DNA from: an uncultured Caldilineales bacterium
GTDB lineage: Bacteria; Chloroflexota; Anaerolineae; JAAEKA01
DNA: 64,000 nucleotides
Assembly: GCA_937907455.1 (NCBI GenBank)
Contig: CALESQ010000076.1
Span: forward strand, 62,001-126,000
Direction: 5' to 3'
Position 1 is the stretch's first letter, and each line of letters opens with the position of its first letter. The position numbers and the translations under genes were made by a program. Below the pieces are notes generated by a model. It ran no database searches. It was not told the DNA's origin and saw only the letters and a list, made by a program, of their open reading frames with translations. Positions 50,404-59,182 of this stretch are shown here, piece after piece.

Positions 50404-53106
50404 ATGAAGAATCCCCTTTTGTTTGGTCGCCGGGCTGAGTTGGTGCCGGCCTGGGTTAGTGAAAACAATGCAGTTGCCGCTGGCCCCGCGCTGCCACTGC
50501 ATAAAACCAGCAGCGGTTCGAACCGCACGGTGCGCGCCGGCCGTCGTCGTCCCACTGGCTCATCGGATGGCCCGCGCGATCGCGCAGAGGCCCCGCGCCG
50601 TGAACGCCCCCCGGCTTCATCCGGCGGCGGCAGCTTTGGTGGCTCTTCGGGCGGCTTCACCAGCGGCTCATCTGGCAGTTCTTCCAGCGGTTCTGCGGGC
50701 GGTGGCGGTCTGGGCAGTTTGCTGGGCGGTTCCGGCGGCTCCTCTGGCGGCTCTTCCGGCGGCGGCCTGGGGATGCCTGGCGGTGGCCGTGGCGGAATGC
50801 GCTTGCCGTTGCCGCTGCTGTTGCTGATCGGTCTGTGCCTGTGTTTGGTGCTGGGCATGGCGGTGGCTGGCGGTGGTCTGGGCAGCCTGCTGGGGGGCAG
50901 CTCTGGCAACAGCGGTAGTTCCAGCGGTGATGCTTTTAGCGGCTTCGATCAGGGCCAAAGTGACCAGTCAGGGTTCGATCAGTCTGCCAGCGGCAGCGAT
51001 CAAGGCGGAGCTGTGGCTCCTGCTGCGCCATTGCCCACTGCGCGCCCTGATCTGGCTGCGGGATCGGGCAGTACCCCCGGCCAGAAATGGACCATCATGC
51101 TGTACCAGGATGCTGATGACAAAATCCTGGAACAGGACATCTACATTGATCTGAATGAAGCTGAGCTGATCGGTTCCACCGACCGCGTGAACGTGGTCGC
51201 ACAAATGGATCGTTATCGCGGTGGTTTCAGCGGCGACGGCGACTGGACCGAAGCGCGGCGTTACTATATCACCCGTGACAACAACCTGAGTCGCCTGGGT
51301 TCGCAACTGGTAGAGAGTCTGGGCGAAGTCAACATGTCGCATCCGCAAACCCTGGTGGATTTTGTCACCTGGGCTATGAAAAACTACCCCGCGGACAAGT
51401 ACGTGTTGATCATGTCGGATCACGGCATGGGGTGGCCGGGCGGTTTCAGCGATCCGGCTACCGGTAACGATTCGCAAAGTGTTACCCGTGCCCCGTTGGG
51501 CAATGCGCTGGGCAACCACATGTACCTGAACTTCATCCAGGCGGCATTGGGTGAAATTCAAAAGCAAACCGGCCTGGACAAGTTTGAAATCGTCGGCATG
51601 GATGCCTGTTTGATGGGCCACATCGAGGTGTTGAGTGCTTTGCAGCCCTACGCTCGTTACAGCATCGTGTCGCAGGAGACCGAACCTGCGCTGGGCTGGG
51701 CCTATGCCAGCTTCCTCAATGACTTGGTGCGCAACCCGGATATGAATGGCGCACAGTTGGGGCAGGCAGTGGTACGCAGCTACATTGACGAGGACCAACG
51801 TATTCTCAATGACCAGGCGCGCTCAGAATGGGTGCGCAGTCCGGTATCGGCTCGTCAGTTGACTAGCCAGCTCTCTCAGAACATCACCCTGACTGCGGCG
51901 GATCTGGCAGCCGTGCCCGCCTTGAACGACAGCCTGAACAATTTACTGTATCAGATGCAGCAGGAAGACCAGCGCAATGTGGCCAAGGCCCGCACCTATG
52001 CCCAGTCGTTCACCAGCATCTTTGGCAACAGCGTGCCCCCATCCTACATTGACCTGGCAAACTTTGTGGGGCTGATCAAGCAAGCCAGCAACAGCCAGGC
52101 CATTGACCAGGCGGCTGATGGCGTGTTGGCCGCGCTGAGCCGGGTGATTGTGGCCGAAAAGAACGGCGCAGGCAAGCCGGGCGCTAATGGCGTATCCATT
52201 TACTTCCCGAACTCGCAGCTTTTCCAGAACCCGGCCACCGGCTTGCAGTCTTACACGGTGGTAGCCGATGCGTTCGCCACAAAATCGTTGTGGGACGATT
52301 ATCTGGCTTTCCATTACACCGGTCGTACCTTTCAGGCTGCTGCGGCGCAGGCCGTTGTGCCTGATGCCACGGCTGCGCTGCGCACTCCGGGTGCGGGCAT
52401 CAACATTGCCATCGGCCCCATCGAGCAGTCCAGCGACACCGCGGCCCCCGGCTCGCCGGTACTCTTCACCACCGAGGTGAGCGGCGACAACATCGGCTAC
52501 ATCACCTTCTTCGTGGGCTACTACGATCAGGCTAACAACGCCATCTTTGTGGCCGATCAGGATTACCTGGAAAGCTCTGGCACGCAGCAGATCAATGGCG
52601 TCTATTACCCCGATTGGGGTGCGACACCGTTTACCCTGGAATTTGAATGGGAACCGCTGATGTTTGCCATCAGCGACGGTAAAACCGATGCCCTGGCCGC
52701 GTTGATGCCGGAAAGCTATGGCCGCCGCGGTGAAGATGCCATCTATACAGTGGACGGCGTGTACACGTTCAGCGACGGCGAGCGGCGTGATGCCCGTATG
52801 TACTTCCAAAACGGTGTGATGACCCAGGTGTTCGGCTTTACGCCGAATATCAGCAGCGGCGCACCCGCGCAGATCAGCCCGCAAGCCGGTGACACCTTCA
52901 CCGTGCAGCAGAAATGGTTGGACCTGGACGCGCAGGGCAAGGTCACTGCTACCAGCACGCAACTGGCCGAAACGCTGACCTTTAGTAATCAGCCCTTCAC
53001 CTGGAAGGAACTCGACGCCGCTGCCGGTAACTATATCTTTGGCTTCACGGTTGAGGATATGGACGGCAATGAAACCTCAGCGTTTGCTCAGGTAGCGGTG
53101 GAGTAA
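50404..53106 (+). CDS. Clostripain-family (C11) cysteine protease-like surface protein
   Basis: 900 residues. A basic N-terminus and a long Gly/Ser-rich segment precede one membrane helix (LPLPLLLLIGLCLCLVLGMAVA), then another Gly/Ser/Asp-rich stretch. The C11 domain begins KWTIMLYQDADDKILEQDIYIDLNEAEL. The catalytic His is in VLIMSDHGMGW and the Cys in VGMDACLMGHIEV; ETEPALGWAY is also typical. A beta-rich C-terminal region of about 230 residues follows. Clostripains cleave after Arg and usually mature by self-cleavage. GAGGAG before the ATG supports the start. The N-terminal Gly/Ser tract is unusual for the family. Confidence 0.88.
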   Translation: MKNPLLFGRRAELVPAWVSENNAVAAGPALPLHKTSSGSNRTVRAGRRRPTGSSDGPRDRAEAPRRERPPASSGGGSFGGSSGGFTSGSSGSSSSGSAGGGGLGSLLGGSGGSSGGSSGGGLGMPGGGRGGMRLPLPLLLLIGLCLCLVLGMAVAGGGLGSLLGGSSGNSGSSSGDAFSGFDQGQSDQSGFDQSASGSDQGGAVAPAAPLPTARPDLAAGSGSTPGQKWTIMLYQDADDKILEQDIYIDLNEAELIGSTDRVNVVAQMDRYRGGFSGDGDWTEARRYYITRDNNLSRLGSQLVESLGEVNMSHPQTLVDFVTWAMKNYPADKYVLIMSDHGMGWPGGFSDPATGNDSQSVTRAPLGNALGNHMYLNFIQAALGEIQKQTGLDKFEIVGMDACLMGHIEVLSALQPYARYSIVSQETEPALGWAYASFLNDLVRNPDMNGAQLGQAVVRSYIDEDQRILNDQARSEWVRSPVSARQLTSQLSQNITLTAADLAAVPALNDSLNNLLYQMQQEDQRNVAKARTYAQSFTSIFGNSVPPSYIDLANFVGLIKQASNSQAIDQAADGVLAALSRVIVAEKNGAGKPGANGVSIYFPNSQLFQNPATGLQSYTVVADAFATKSLWDDYLAFHYTGRTFQAAAAQAVVPDATAALRTPGAGINIAIGPIEQSSDTAAPGSPVLFTTEVSGDNIGYITFFVGYYDQANNAIFVADQDYLESSGTQQINGVYYPDWGATPFTLEFEWEPLMFAISDGKTDALAALMPESYGRRGEDAIYTVDGVYTFSDGERRDARMYFQNGVMTQVFGFTPNISSGAPAQISPQAGDTFTVQQKWLDLDAQGKVTATSTQLAETLTFSNQPFTWKELDAAAGNYIFGFTVEDMDGNETSAFAQVAVE

Positions 53107-53111
53107 GAACA

Positions 53112-53195
53112 GCAAAGCGAGCTTTGCAATTCCAAAGCGGAGTTGCAAAGCTCGCTTTGCGATTCCAAGTGGGAGGTGCGAAGCTCGCTTTGTCG
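53112..53195. repeat. 18-bp inverted repeat plus partial third copy between convergent genes
   Basis: GCAAAGCGAGCTTTGCAA (53112-53129) is followed by its exact complement (53143-53160). A diverged further copy, GCGAAGCTCGCTTTG, lies at 53178-53192. The strong hairpin may end transcription from both sides although there is no T-run. Confidence 0.7.
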
Positions 53196-55565
53196 TTACA
53201 TTCCCTGTAACAGCATGGTTAAAATCAGGCGGGCAGCGGCCTTGTCTAGCGGCTGGTTGTTGTTGCCGCATTTAGGACTTTGAATACAGCTTGGGCAGCC
53301 ATCCTCGCACGGACAGGTGGCGATCACATCGTGAGCCGCGCGCCACAGCGCGGGCAACTCGGCAAAGCCGCGTTCGGCAATACCAACACCGCCGGGGAAT
53401 CCATCGTAGATGAAGATCTGGGCCAGATCGGTGTCAGCGTGGCGTGGGGTACTCAGCCCGCCGATATCCCAACGGTCGCACATGGCAAAAAGCGGCAGCA
53501 ATCCAATGCAGGCATGCTCGGCTGCATGGATGCCCCCCAGGAAATCCAGCCCGCGCCGCGCGCAGGCCGCGGCGATTTCGGGAGCCACGTCCCACCACAA
53601 GGCAGCGGTCTCGAAAGTGCTTTGCGGCAGTTGCAGCATCTCCTCGCCTAACACCTCATCTGAGTAGTGACGCAGGCGACGGTAGCCGACTACTTGCGAG
53701 GTAGTGCGCACCGCCCCGAAATAGGCATAGCCACCGGGGATGGGACGATGACGCAACGAACGGATGATGCGCACATCGCTCCACTCGCGCGCCGTGGTAT
53801 AGTAGTCGGTTTCCACCGGACGCAACTGAGCAAAGCCGATGTCGTCGTCGTAATGTGTCACCAGATAGCTTTCGCCCTGGTGCAGGTAGATGGCCCCCGG
53901 ATGCACGCGCTGCGGCGCACTGCTGCTTTCAATTTCTTCCAACACGCGGTTGGCGCGGGCTTCATCCAACAGGGCAAAGCGTCGGCCACCTGCCGAACGC
54001 AGGCTTACCTGCTCGGCGGGGTGCTGCGACGGCCCCTGATAGACCCAACGATCGCCGCGAAATTCCAACACATTTTGCTGCTCCAGTTGCAACATAGCGG
54101 GCACGAAGCCGGGGCCAAACAGGGCTTCGTCGTCGAAGTGGCCCGGCGTGGCCGCGGTGCTGAGAGGTACCTCAACCGCGGCGCAAGGCAGGTGACGCGC
54201 CAACACGTAGAGATTGTCGGGGGCAATCAGGGCATGTTCGTGGGGGCGGCCAAACAGGTCAGCAGGGTGACGCATGAAGTATTGGTCCAGGGGATTGTCC
54301 TGGGCCACCAGCACGGCCAGTGAAGGTTCACTGCTGCGCCCGGCGCGCCCGGCCTGCTGCCAGAGGCTGGCAATGGTGCCGGGATAGCCCACCAGCACCG
54401 CGGCATCCAGCCCGCCCACATCAATGCCCAGTTCCAGGGCGTTGGTGGCGGTAACGCCGATCAGCTTGCCGCTGAACAGGTCAGCCTCGATTTGGCGGCG
54501 CTGCTCCGGTGTGTAGCCGGCACGGTAGGCGGCCACGCGGTCGCTTAGGGTCTGACTTTGTGGCGAGGCTGGGGCAGCACGGCCGCGGGGAGTTTTGCTC
54601 AGCTCGGCGCGGGCATAGCGCAGTATCAACTCGGCCACCTTGCGGGCACGTGTGAAGACAATGGTGCGCGTTTGGTTTTCTATCAGCGTGGTGAAGAGCG
54701 TGGTGGCCTCGCTGTTGGCGCTGCGCCGTGCTGTTTTTGCCTTGTCGAGAAAGGGCGGGTTCCACAGCGCGAAGGTGCGTGGCCCTGCCGGGCTGCCATC
54801 CTCATCTATTACCTGAGCATCCAGCCCGGTGAGCGCGGCAAAATGCTGGCCGGGGTTGGCAATGGTGGCGCTGGCGGCAATGAAGATCGGTTCGCTGCCA
54901 TAGAGCGCAGCTACACGCCGCAGCCGACGCAACACACAGGCCACTTGAGACCCAAACACGCCGCGATAGGTATGCGCCTCATCTACCACTATGTAGCGCA
55001 GGTTGTGAAAGAAACTGGCCCACAGCGTGTGGTTGGGCAAAATACCCACATGCAGCATGTCGGGGTTGGTGAGGATGATTTGCCCCTGCTGACGCAGCTT
55101 GCTGCGGCGGCTTTGTGGTGTATCGCCGTCATACGAGCCGGCTGTCACCGGCAGCGCGGCAGGTTTGCGATTGCGGGCATCAGCCACGGTGCAGCCCAGC
55201 TCACCCAGACTGCGCAGTTGATCTTGAGCCAGCGCCTTGGTGGGGAACAGGTACAGGGCGCGGGCGGTGGGCTGTTGCAGGATGGCTTGCAAAACCGGCA
55301 GGTTGTAGGCCAGTGTTTTGCCGCTGGCGGTGCTGGTGACCAACACGACATGCCGTCCGGCCAGTGCCGCCTTGATTGCCTCGGCCTGATGCGCGTAGAG
55401 TCGTTCGATTCCCTGCGCGTGAAGCTGATCGCGCAGGGGGCGCGGCAAGGCGCGGCCCAACGCGGCGTAGCGCGCGCTGCGCCGCGGCATCTGCTCCAGG
55501 TGAATAAGCTGCCCCTGGTAAAAGGGCTGGCGTTTAAGGCGTTGCAGAAAGGCTTGAACATCCAT
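53196..55565 (-). CDS. MrfA/YprA-like DEAD/DEAH-box DNA helicase with C-terminal zinc site
   Basis: 789 residues. Superfamily 2 motor: LYAHQAEAIKAALAGRHVVLVTSTASGKTLAYNLP (Q-motif region and Walker A), LFPTKALAQDQ, VVDEAHTYRGVFGSQVA (DEAH), AASATIANP, and the second-half motifs TNALELGIDVGGLDAAVLVGYPGT and QQAGRAGR. The C-terminal MZB/DUF1998 region carries four cysteines (CPCEDGCPSCIQSPKC). MrfA works in mitomycin-type DNA repair with an exonuclease partner MrfB; no MrfB-like gene is adjacent. ATG at 55565 gives MDVQAFLQRLKRQP; the 100-codon upstream extension crosses the promoter. Confidence 0.93.
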   Translation of the reverse strand: MDVQAFLQRLKRQPFYQGQLIHLEQMPRRSARYAALGRALPRPLRDQLHAQGIERLYAHQAEAIKAALAGRHVVLVTSTASGKTLAYNLPVLQAILQQPTARALYLFPTKALAQDQLRSLGELGCTVADARNRKPAALPVTAGSYDGDTPQSRRSKLRQQGQIILTNPDMLHVGILPNHTLWASFFHNLRYIVVDEAHTYRGVFGSQVACVLRRLRRVAALYGSEPIFIAASATIANPGQHFAALTGLDAQVIDEDGSPAGPRTFALWNPPFLDKAKTARRSANSEATTLFTTLIENQTRTIVFTRARKVAELILRYARAELSKTPRGRAAPASPQSQTLSDRVAAYRAGYTPEQRRQIEADLFSGKLIGVTATNALELGIDVGGLDAAVLVGYPGTIASLWQQAGRAGRSSEPSLAVLVAQDNPLDQYFMRHPADLFGRPHEHALIAPDNLYVLARHLPCAAVEVPLSTAATPGHFDDEALFGPGFVPAMLQLEQQNVLEFRGDRWVYQGPSQHPAEQVSLRSAGGRRFALLDEARANRVLEEIESSSAPQRVHPGAIYLHQGESYLVTHYDDDIGFAQLRPVETDYYTTAREWSDVRIIRSLRHRPIPGGYAYFGAVRTTSQVVGYRRLRHYSDEVLGEEMLQLPQSTFETAALWWDVAPEIAAACARRGLDFLGGIHAAEHACIGLLPLFAMCDRWDIGGLSTPRHADTDLAQIFIYDGFPGGVGIAERGFAELPALWRAAHDVIATCPCEDGCPSCIQSPKCGNNNQPLDKAAARLILTMLLQGM

Positions 55566-55602
55566 GAGGTGTGGTCGCTGCCGGGTGATGGTGCTGCGCT
55601 GA

Positions 55603-55631
55603 ATTGTACGGGCAGACGTGGCGGGTGTCAA
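55603..55631 (-). promoter_or_regulatory. Promoter of the MrfA-like helicase gene
   Basis: Minus strand TTGACA, 17-base spacer, TACAAT (complements at 55626-55631 and 55603-55608). Leader of about 30 bases. Confidence 0.75.
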
Positions 55632-55636
55632 GCAAG

Positions 55637-55665
55637 TGGACTTGTGTGGCTGGATCGGATATAAT
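55637..55665 (+). promoter_or_regulatory. Promoter of the Yip1-family gene
   Basis: TGGACT (55637-55642), 17-base spacer, TATAAT (55660-55665), divergent from and adjacent to the helicase promoter. Confidence 0.55.
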
Positions 55666-55741
55666 GCGGCTGTGGAGATTTTTAGCCGGGCAGGGCCGAG
55701 GGTTTGTCTTGCTCCACTCAGGAAAGGGCGAAGGAACTGAT

Positions 55742-56470
55742 ATGGAAACCAATGACTTGTATCCCCTGCCGCAGGGGGAGGATCTGCCAGCGGAGGTGGT
55801 GCCGACGGTGCTGCCTGAGAGCGGGGAGAGCCTCGCTGCGCTGCCCCCTGGGCACGCTTGGCCACCTAAACCCTGGCTAACGATCTGGACGGCACCGCGC
55901 AGTACCATACGGGCCATCCTTAACGCGGATCCAAAACGCTATGTGCTGGCGCTGGCGGCCCTTAGCGGCATCCTCAATTCGCTGAATCAGGCATCCTCGC
56001 GCAGTGTGGGTGATAGCCTGCCGCTTTGGGCGATCTTTTTGCTGGCGCTGATCCTCGGTCCCCTTGTCGGCATAATCAACCTGTATATCAGCGGTTTTAT
56101 TTTGGACCTGTCCGCGCGTGCCTTTAAAGGCAGTGGTGATAGTGAACGGACGCGCACAGCCCTGGCGTGGGCCTCTATCCCGGCAATAGCCTCCCTGGTG
56201 TTGTGGCTGTTTGAACTGCTGCTTTACGGTGGAGATATGTTTACCACTATCGCACCGCGCCTTGAGAATAACCCGTTGCTGCTGCTTTTTCCTATAGTCG
56301 AATTTGTGTTAGCTGTGTGGGCCTTTTTCCTGCTGGTAAAGACGTTTGCCGAGGTGCAGCGTTTTTCTGCCTGGCGCAGTCTGGCGGCAATTTTACTCCC
56401 TGCCTTGATTGTGTTTGTGTTGTTGTTTGCCTGCCTGGTGGTCGTTATCGGCCTGAGAATTTCCCCCTGA
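55742..56470 (+). CDS. Yip1-family integral membrane protein
   Basis: 242 residues. A soluble acidic N-terminus of about 45 residues is followed by PWLTIWTAPRSTIRAILNADPKRYVLALAALSGI, the usual entry to a Yip1 domain, then five hydrophobic helices including the typical GPLVGIINLYISGFILDLSARAFKGSG. Bacterial Yip1 proteins have no settled function. ATG at 55742; the longer open frame includes the promoter. A strong terminator follows. Confidence 0.8.
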   Translation: METNDLYPLPQGEDLPAEVVPTVLPESGESLAALPPGHAWPPKPWLTIWTAPRSTIRAILNADPKRYVLALAALSGILNSLNQASSRSVGDSLPLWAIFLLALILGPLVGIINLYISGFILDLSARAFKGSGDSERTRTALAWASIPAIASLVLWLFELLLYGGDMFTTIAPRLENNPLLLLFPIVEFVLAVWAFFLLVKTFAEVQRFSAWRSLAAILLPALIVFVLLFACLVVVIGLRISP

Positions 56471-56488
56471 GCTGTGTTGCTGCACAGT

Positions 56489-56527
56489 ACAGACCGGTTG
56501 AACTTGCTTCAGCCGGTCTGTTTTTTT
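56489..56527 (+). terminator. Intrinsic terminator of the Yip1-family gene
   Basis: Stem of 14 bp with one wobble: ACAGACCGGTTGAA (56489-56502) and TTCAGCCGGTCTGT (56508-56521), loop CTTGC, followed by seven T. Confidence 0.93.
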
Positions 56528-56577
56528 GTTTTCAGACCCCCGTTAAAAACTTTATACTGTAACTTGACAATAACCCC

Positions 56578-56606
56578 TTGCAAAAAGAGGGGAAACTCAG
56601 TACAAT
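56578..56606 (+). promoter_or_regulatory. Promoter-like sequence antisense to rpmB
   Basis: TTGCAA (56578-56583), 17-base spacer, TACAAT (56601-56606). It points toward rpmB on the opposite strand; transcription could produce an rpmB antisense RNA or run on to the Asp23 gene. Confidence 0.4.
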
Positions 56607-56628
56607 AGACCAATGCCCTGAAATGCAA

Positions 56629-56655
56629 GAGCCGATAGCTCTTGGCTACCGGCTC
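56629..56655 (-). terminator. Terminator of rpmB
   Basis: GAGCCGATAGC (56629-56639) pairs with GCTACCGGCTC (56645-56655) with one wobble; read on the minus strand it is followed by TTGCATTT, a weak U-tract. It lies 3 bases after the rpmB stop. Confidence 0.6.
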
Positions 56656-56658
56656 CGC

Positions 56659-56841
56659 TTATTGGGCCTTGTTGAGGGTCTTGAGGCACTTGGTGCACAC
56701 TGCCACGCTCTGCTGCTTGCCATCCACCATCAGGCGTGCTCGCTGAATGTTGATGTTCCAGCGGCGGTTGGTGTGGCGCATTGAGTGGCTGACATTGTGC
56801 CCGAACTGAGGGCCACGACCACAAACTTTGCACTTGGACAT
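56659..56841 (-). CDS. rpmB: 50S ribosomal protein L28
   Basis: 60 residues, a standard L28: MSKCKVCGRGPQFGHNVSHSMRHTNRRW, then NIQRARLMVDGK and a final CTKCLKTL. Two Cys pairs (CKVC and CTKC) mark the zinc-binding form. GAGG lies 8 bases before the ATG. It is divergent from the asp23-fakA-degV-recG-coaD run, an order close to that of Firmicutes. The leader carries a terminator-like hairpin (56864-56890). Confidence 0.96.
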   Translation of the reverse strand: MSKCKVCGRGPQFGHNVSHSMRHTNRRWNINIQRARLMVDGKQQSVAVCTKCLKTLNKAQ

Positions 56842-56863
56842 TGAAATACCTCGTTAGCAAATG

Positions 56864-56890
56864 AAAACCCCGGAGCTTGACGCCTCGGGG
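56864..56890 (-). promoter_or_regulatory. Terminator-like hairpin in the rpmB leader (attenuator candidate)
   Basis: CCCCG (56868-56872) pairs with CGGGG (56886-56890), with an AG/CT extension; on the minus strand it is followed by TTTT. It lies 22 bases before the rpmB ATG, downstream of the promoter, so it could prematurely end the transcript when L28 is in excess. Confidence 0.45.
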
Positions 56891-56915
56891 TATGATCCCG
56901 GCATGAACAAGGGCT

Positions 56916-56944
56916 ATCTTAACACAGCCCGTCTTAATCTGCAA
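56916..56944 (-). promoter_or_regulatory. Promoter of rpmB
   Basis: Minus strand TTGCAG, 17-base spacer, TAAGAT (complements at 56939-56944 and 56916-56921). Leader of about 70 bases. Confidence 0.5.
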
Positions 56945-56966
56945 ACTCTGGTGTGGACATCACACA

Positions 56967-57338
56967 ATGACTCTACGCGCAAATCAATTCGGACGTATTC
57001 AGGTTTCCCAGGCTGCCATCACGGCGCTGGCAGCGGACGCTGTTAAGCAAAGCTACGGCGTGGTGGGCATGAGCAGCCGCAACCGGTTGGATGAGTTGAC
57101 CGGCCCGCTGCAACGCGCCCATCAGCGCGGGGTGGAAATCCGTGAAGAGGCTGATGGCCTGGTGGTGGACTTGTATATTATTGTAGAATACGGCATCCGC
57201 ATCAGCGAAGTAGCTTCCGGCGTGATGCGCCGCGTTTACTACACGCTGAAGGAAAGCGCGGGTTTGCCGGTTCAGGCTGTCAACGTTCACGTTCAAGGCT
57301 TACGCGTTAACGATTCCGGTTCAGCAAAGCCTCATTGA
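56967..57338 (+). CDS. Asp23/Gls24 family envelope-stress protein
   Basis: 123 residues with the DUF322 pattern: GRIQVSQAAITALAADAVKQSYGVVGMSS, VVDLYIIVEYGIRISEVASGVMRRVYYTLKESAGLPVQAVNVHVQGLRV. Members form cytoplasmic meshes at the membrane in Firmicutes and respond to alkaline or envelope stress. Always found just upstream of fakA in many monoderms, as here, which suggests a link with phospholipid supply (inference). Its stop may overlap the fakA start. Confidence 0.92.
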   Translation: MTLRANQFGRIQVSQAAITALAADAVKQSYGVVGMSSRNRLDELTGPLQRAHQRGVEIREEADGLVVDLYIIVEYGIRISEVASGVMRRVYYTLKESAGLPVQAVNVHVQGLRVNDSGSAKPH

Positions 57339-59164
57339 GACCCTTTGGGTTTCTTTCTATTCCAGCATCACGAGAAAAAGCATTGAGCAGCAAAGCACCA
57401 TTCCGCCTCGACAAGCGCAGCAGCGGCAAACGCGCCCGTAAAACTGTCCTCCCTACCACCGGCTTGCCTGTCTCCGAGGCAAAAAGCCCTAAACAGGCTA
57501 TCAACGGCCATCAGCTCAAGACGATGTTTAGCGCAGGGTATGCCTGGCTGGAAAACCATAAAGAAACTGTCAACGCGCTGAATGTGTTTCCGGTTCCCGA
57601 TGGCGACACCGGCACCAACATGTTCCTTACCATGCGCGCCGCGTTTCGCGAAATTGACCACAGCGATGACAGCGATGCCGGTCACATTGCTCAGGCCATC
57701 GCTCAAGGCGCGCTGATGGGCGCCCGTGGCAATTCCGGCGTGATCCTGTCGCAGATTCTGCGCGGCATTGCCCATGCCTTCCGCCAAAAGGCGCTTGTCA
57801 GTGCCTACGACCTGGCGCAGGGGCTGCGCCAGGGTGCAGAAACCGCCTACAAAGGCGTGGTCAAACCGGTGGAGGGCACTATCCTCACCGTGATCCGTCA
57901 GGCCGCGGATGCTGCCTTGCGTGCCGCCGATGTAGATGACAGCCTGGAATTTGTGCTGGGTCACACCGTGCAGGCCGCAGGTGAGGCCGTGGAGCAAACC
58001 CCGCGCCTGCTGCCGGTGCTGGCCAAGGCTGGCGTGGTAGATTCCGGCGGCAAGGGGCTGTACTATATTCTGGAAGGCATGTATCGCAGTTTGCGCGGGG
58101 AAAGCACCGCTCTATCCGCAGACAAGGCTGCCAGCCCAGCGCCCGCCGCCGATGCCGTGGCGCTCGACCCTCACAACCTGCCGCCTATTCGCTATGGCTT
58201 TGACGTGCAGTTTCTGGTGTGGGGCAACAATCTGGATGTGGCGGCAATTCGCCAGTGGATGATTGATCACGGTGATTTTGCTTTGGTGGAAGGCAGCAAA
58301 ACGCTGGTGAAGGTGCATGTGCACGTCTTTGATCCCAGCAAGCCGCTGGCTTATGGCGTGCAGCAGGGCTTTCTCACCGATGTAGTGGTAGAGAACATGG
58401 ATGCTATGGCCGCGGCTGGCATGATCCCTGAGGATGTTAAGGATGAGCTAAGCACCGCGCCCACCGCACCGGAACCGGCGGAGCAGGCGGAGCAGGTGGA
58501 GCCGCTGGGAGTGGTAGCGGTGTCGCCTGGCCCTGGTCTTAGCGAGGTGTTTGCCAGCCTGGGCGCTGGCCGGATTATTGCCGGCGGCCAAACCATGAAT
58601 CCCAGCATTCAGGAGATTCTGGAAGCGATTCGCGCCTTGCCCGCCGAGCAGGTACTGGTGCTGCCCAACAATGGCAACGTGGTGATGGCCGCGCAGGCTG
58701 CCGCGGCCGAGGCTGCCCGCACCGGCAAACCCACCCAGGTGATCCCCAGCCGCACCGCGCCGCAAGGCATCAGCGCACTGCTGGCCTTCAACCCACAGGC
58801 CGACGTGCAGCAGAATGTGGCAGCGATGAATCGCGCGCTGGGGCAGATCCGCACGGGCGAGGTGACCTATGCTGTGCGCGCTGCCGAAATGGATGGCGTG
58901 GCTGTGCAGGCAGGTGATGTGATTGGTCTGCTGGATGATGTGCTCACCACACGCTCGGACACGCCGCAACAGGTCGTGTTCAACCTGCTGCAACAGATGA
59001 ACGCTGCCACTGCCGAGATCATCACTGTGTACTTCGGCGAGCAAACCAGCGAAGCCGCGGCCGACGAGCTGGGCGCTGCCCTGCGCGCTGCTTATCCTGA
59101 TCAGGAAGTTGAAGTGGTGCCGGGTGGGCAGCCACATTACCATTATATTGTATCGGCGGAATAA
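57335..59164 (+). CDS. fakA: Fatty acid kinase catalytic subunit FakA (DAK2/YloV family)
   Basis: Phosphorylates fatty acids bound to FakB, feeding exogenous fatty acids into phospholipids. The kinase domain is unmistakable: LNVFPVPDGDTGTNMFLTMRAA (nucleotide and metal site), QGALMGARGNSGVILSQILRG and DSGGKGLYYILEGM. The C-terminal DegV-interacting region includes QTMNPSIQEILEAI, VLVLPNNGNVVMAA and LLDDVLTTR. 609 residues from a TTG at 57335, which overlaps the preceding stop codon; a TTG at 57383 (593 residues) is an alternative. The first 55 residues are a basic extension not needed for the fold. degV follows after 18 bases. Confidence 0.94.
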   Translation: MRPFGFLSIPASREKALSSKAPFRLDKRSSGKRARKTVLPTTGLPVSEAKSPKQAINGHQLKTMFSAGYAWLENHKETVNALNVFPVPDGDTGTNMFLTMRAAFREIDHSDDSDAGHIAQAIAQGALMGARGNSGVILSQILRGIAHAFRQKALVSAYDLAQGLRQGAETAYKGVVKPVEGTILTVIRQAADAALRAADVDDSLEFVLGHTVQAAGEAVEQTPRLLPVLAKAGVVDSGGKGLYYILEGMYRSLRGESTALSADKAASPAPAADAVALDPHNLPPIRYGFDVQFLVWGNNLDVAAIRQWMIDHGDFALVEGSKTLVKVHVHVFDPSKPLAYGVQQGFLTDVVVENMDAMAAAGMIPEDVKDELSTAPTAPEPAEQAEQVEPLGVVAVSPGPGLSEVFASLGAGRIIAGGQTMNPSIQEILEAIRALPAEQVLVLPNNGNVVMAAQAAAAEAARTGKPTQVIPSRTAPQGISALLAFNPQADVQQNVAAMNRALGQIRTGEVTYAVRAAEMDGVAVQAGDVIGLLDDVLTTRSDTPQQVVFNLLQQMNAATAEIITVYFGEQTSEAAADELGAALRAAYPDQEVEVVPGGQPHYHYIVSAE

Positions 59165-59182
59165 TACCGCCAGGAGTATCGT

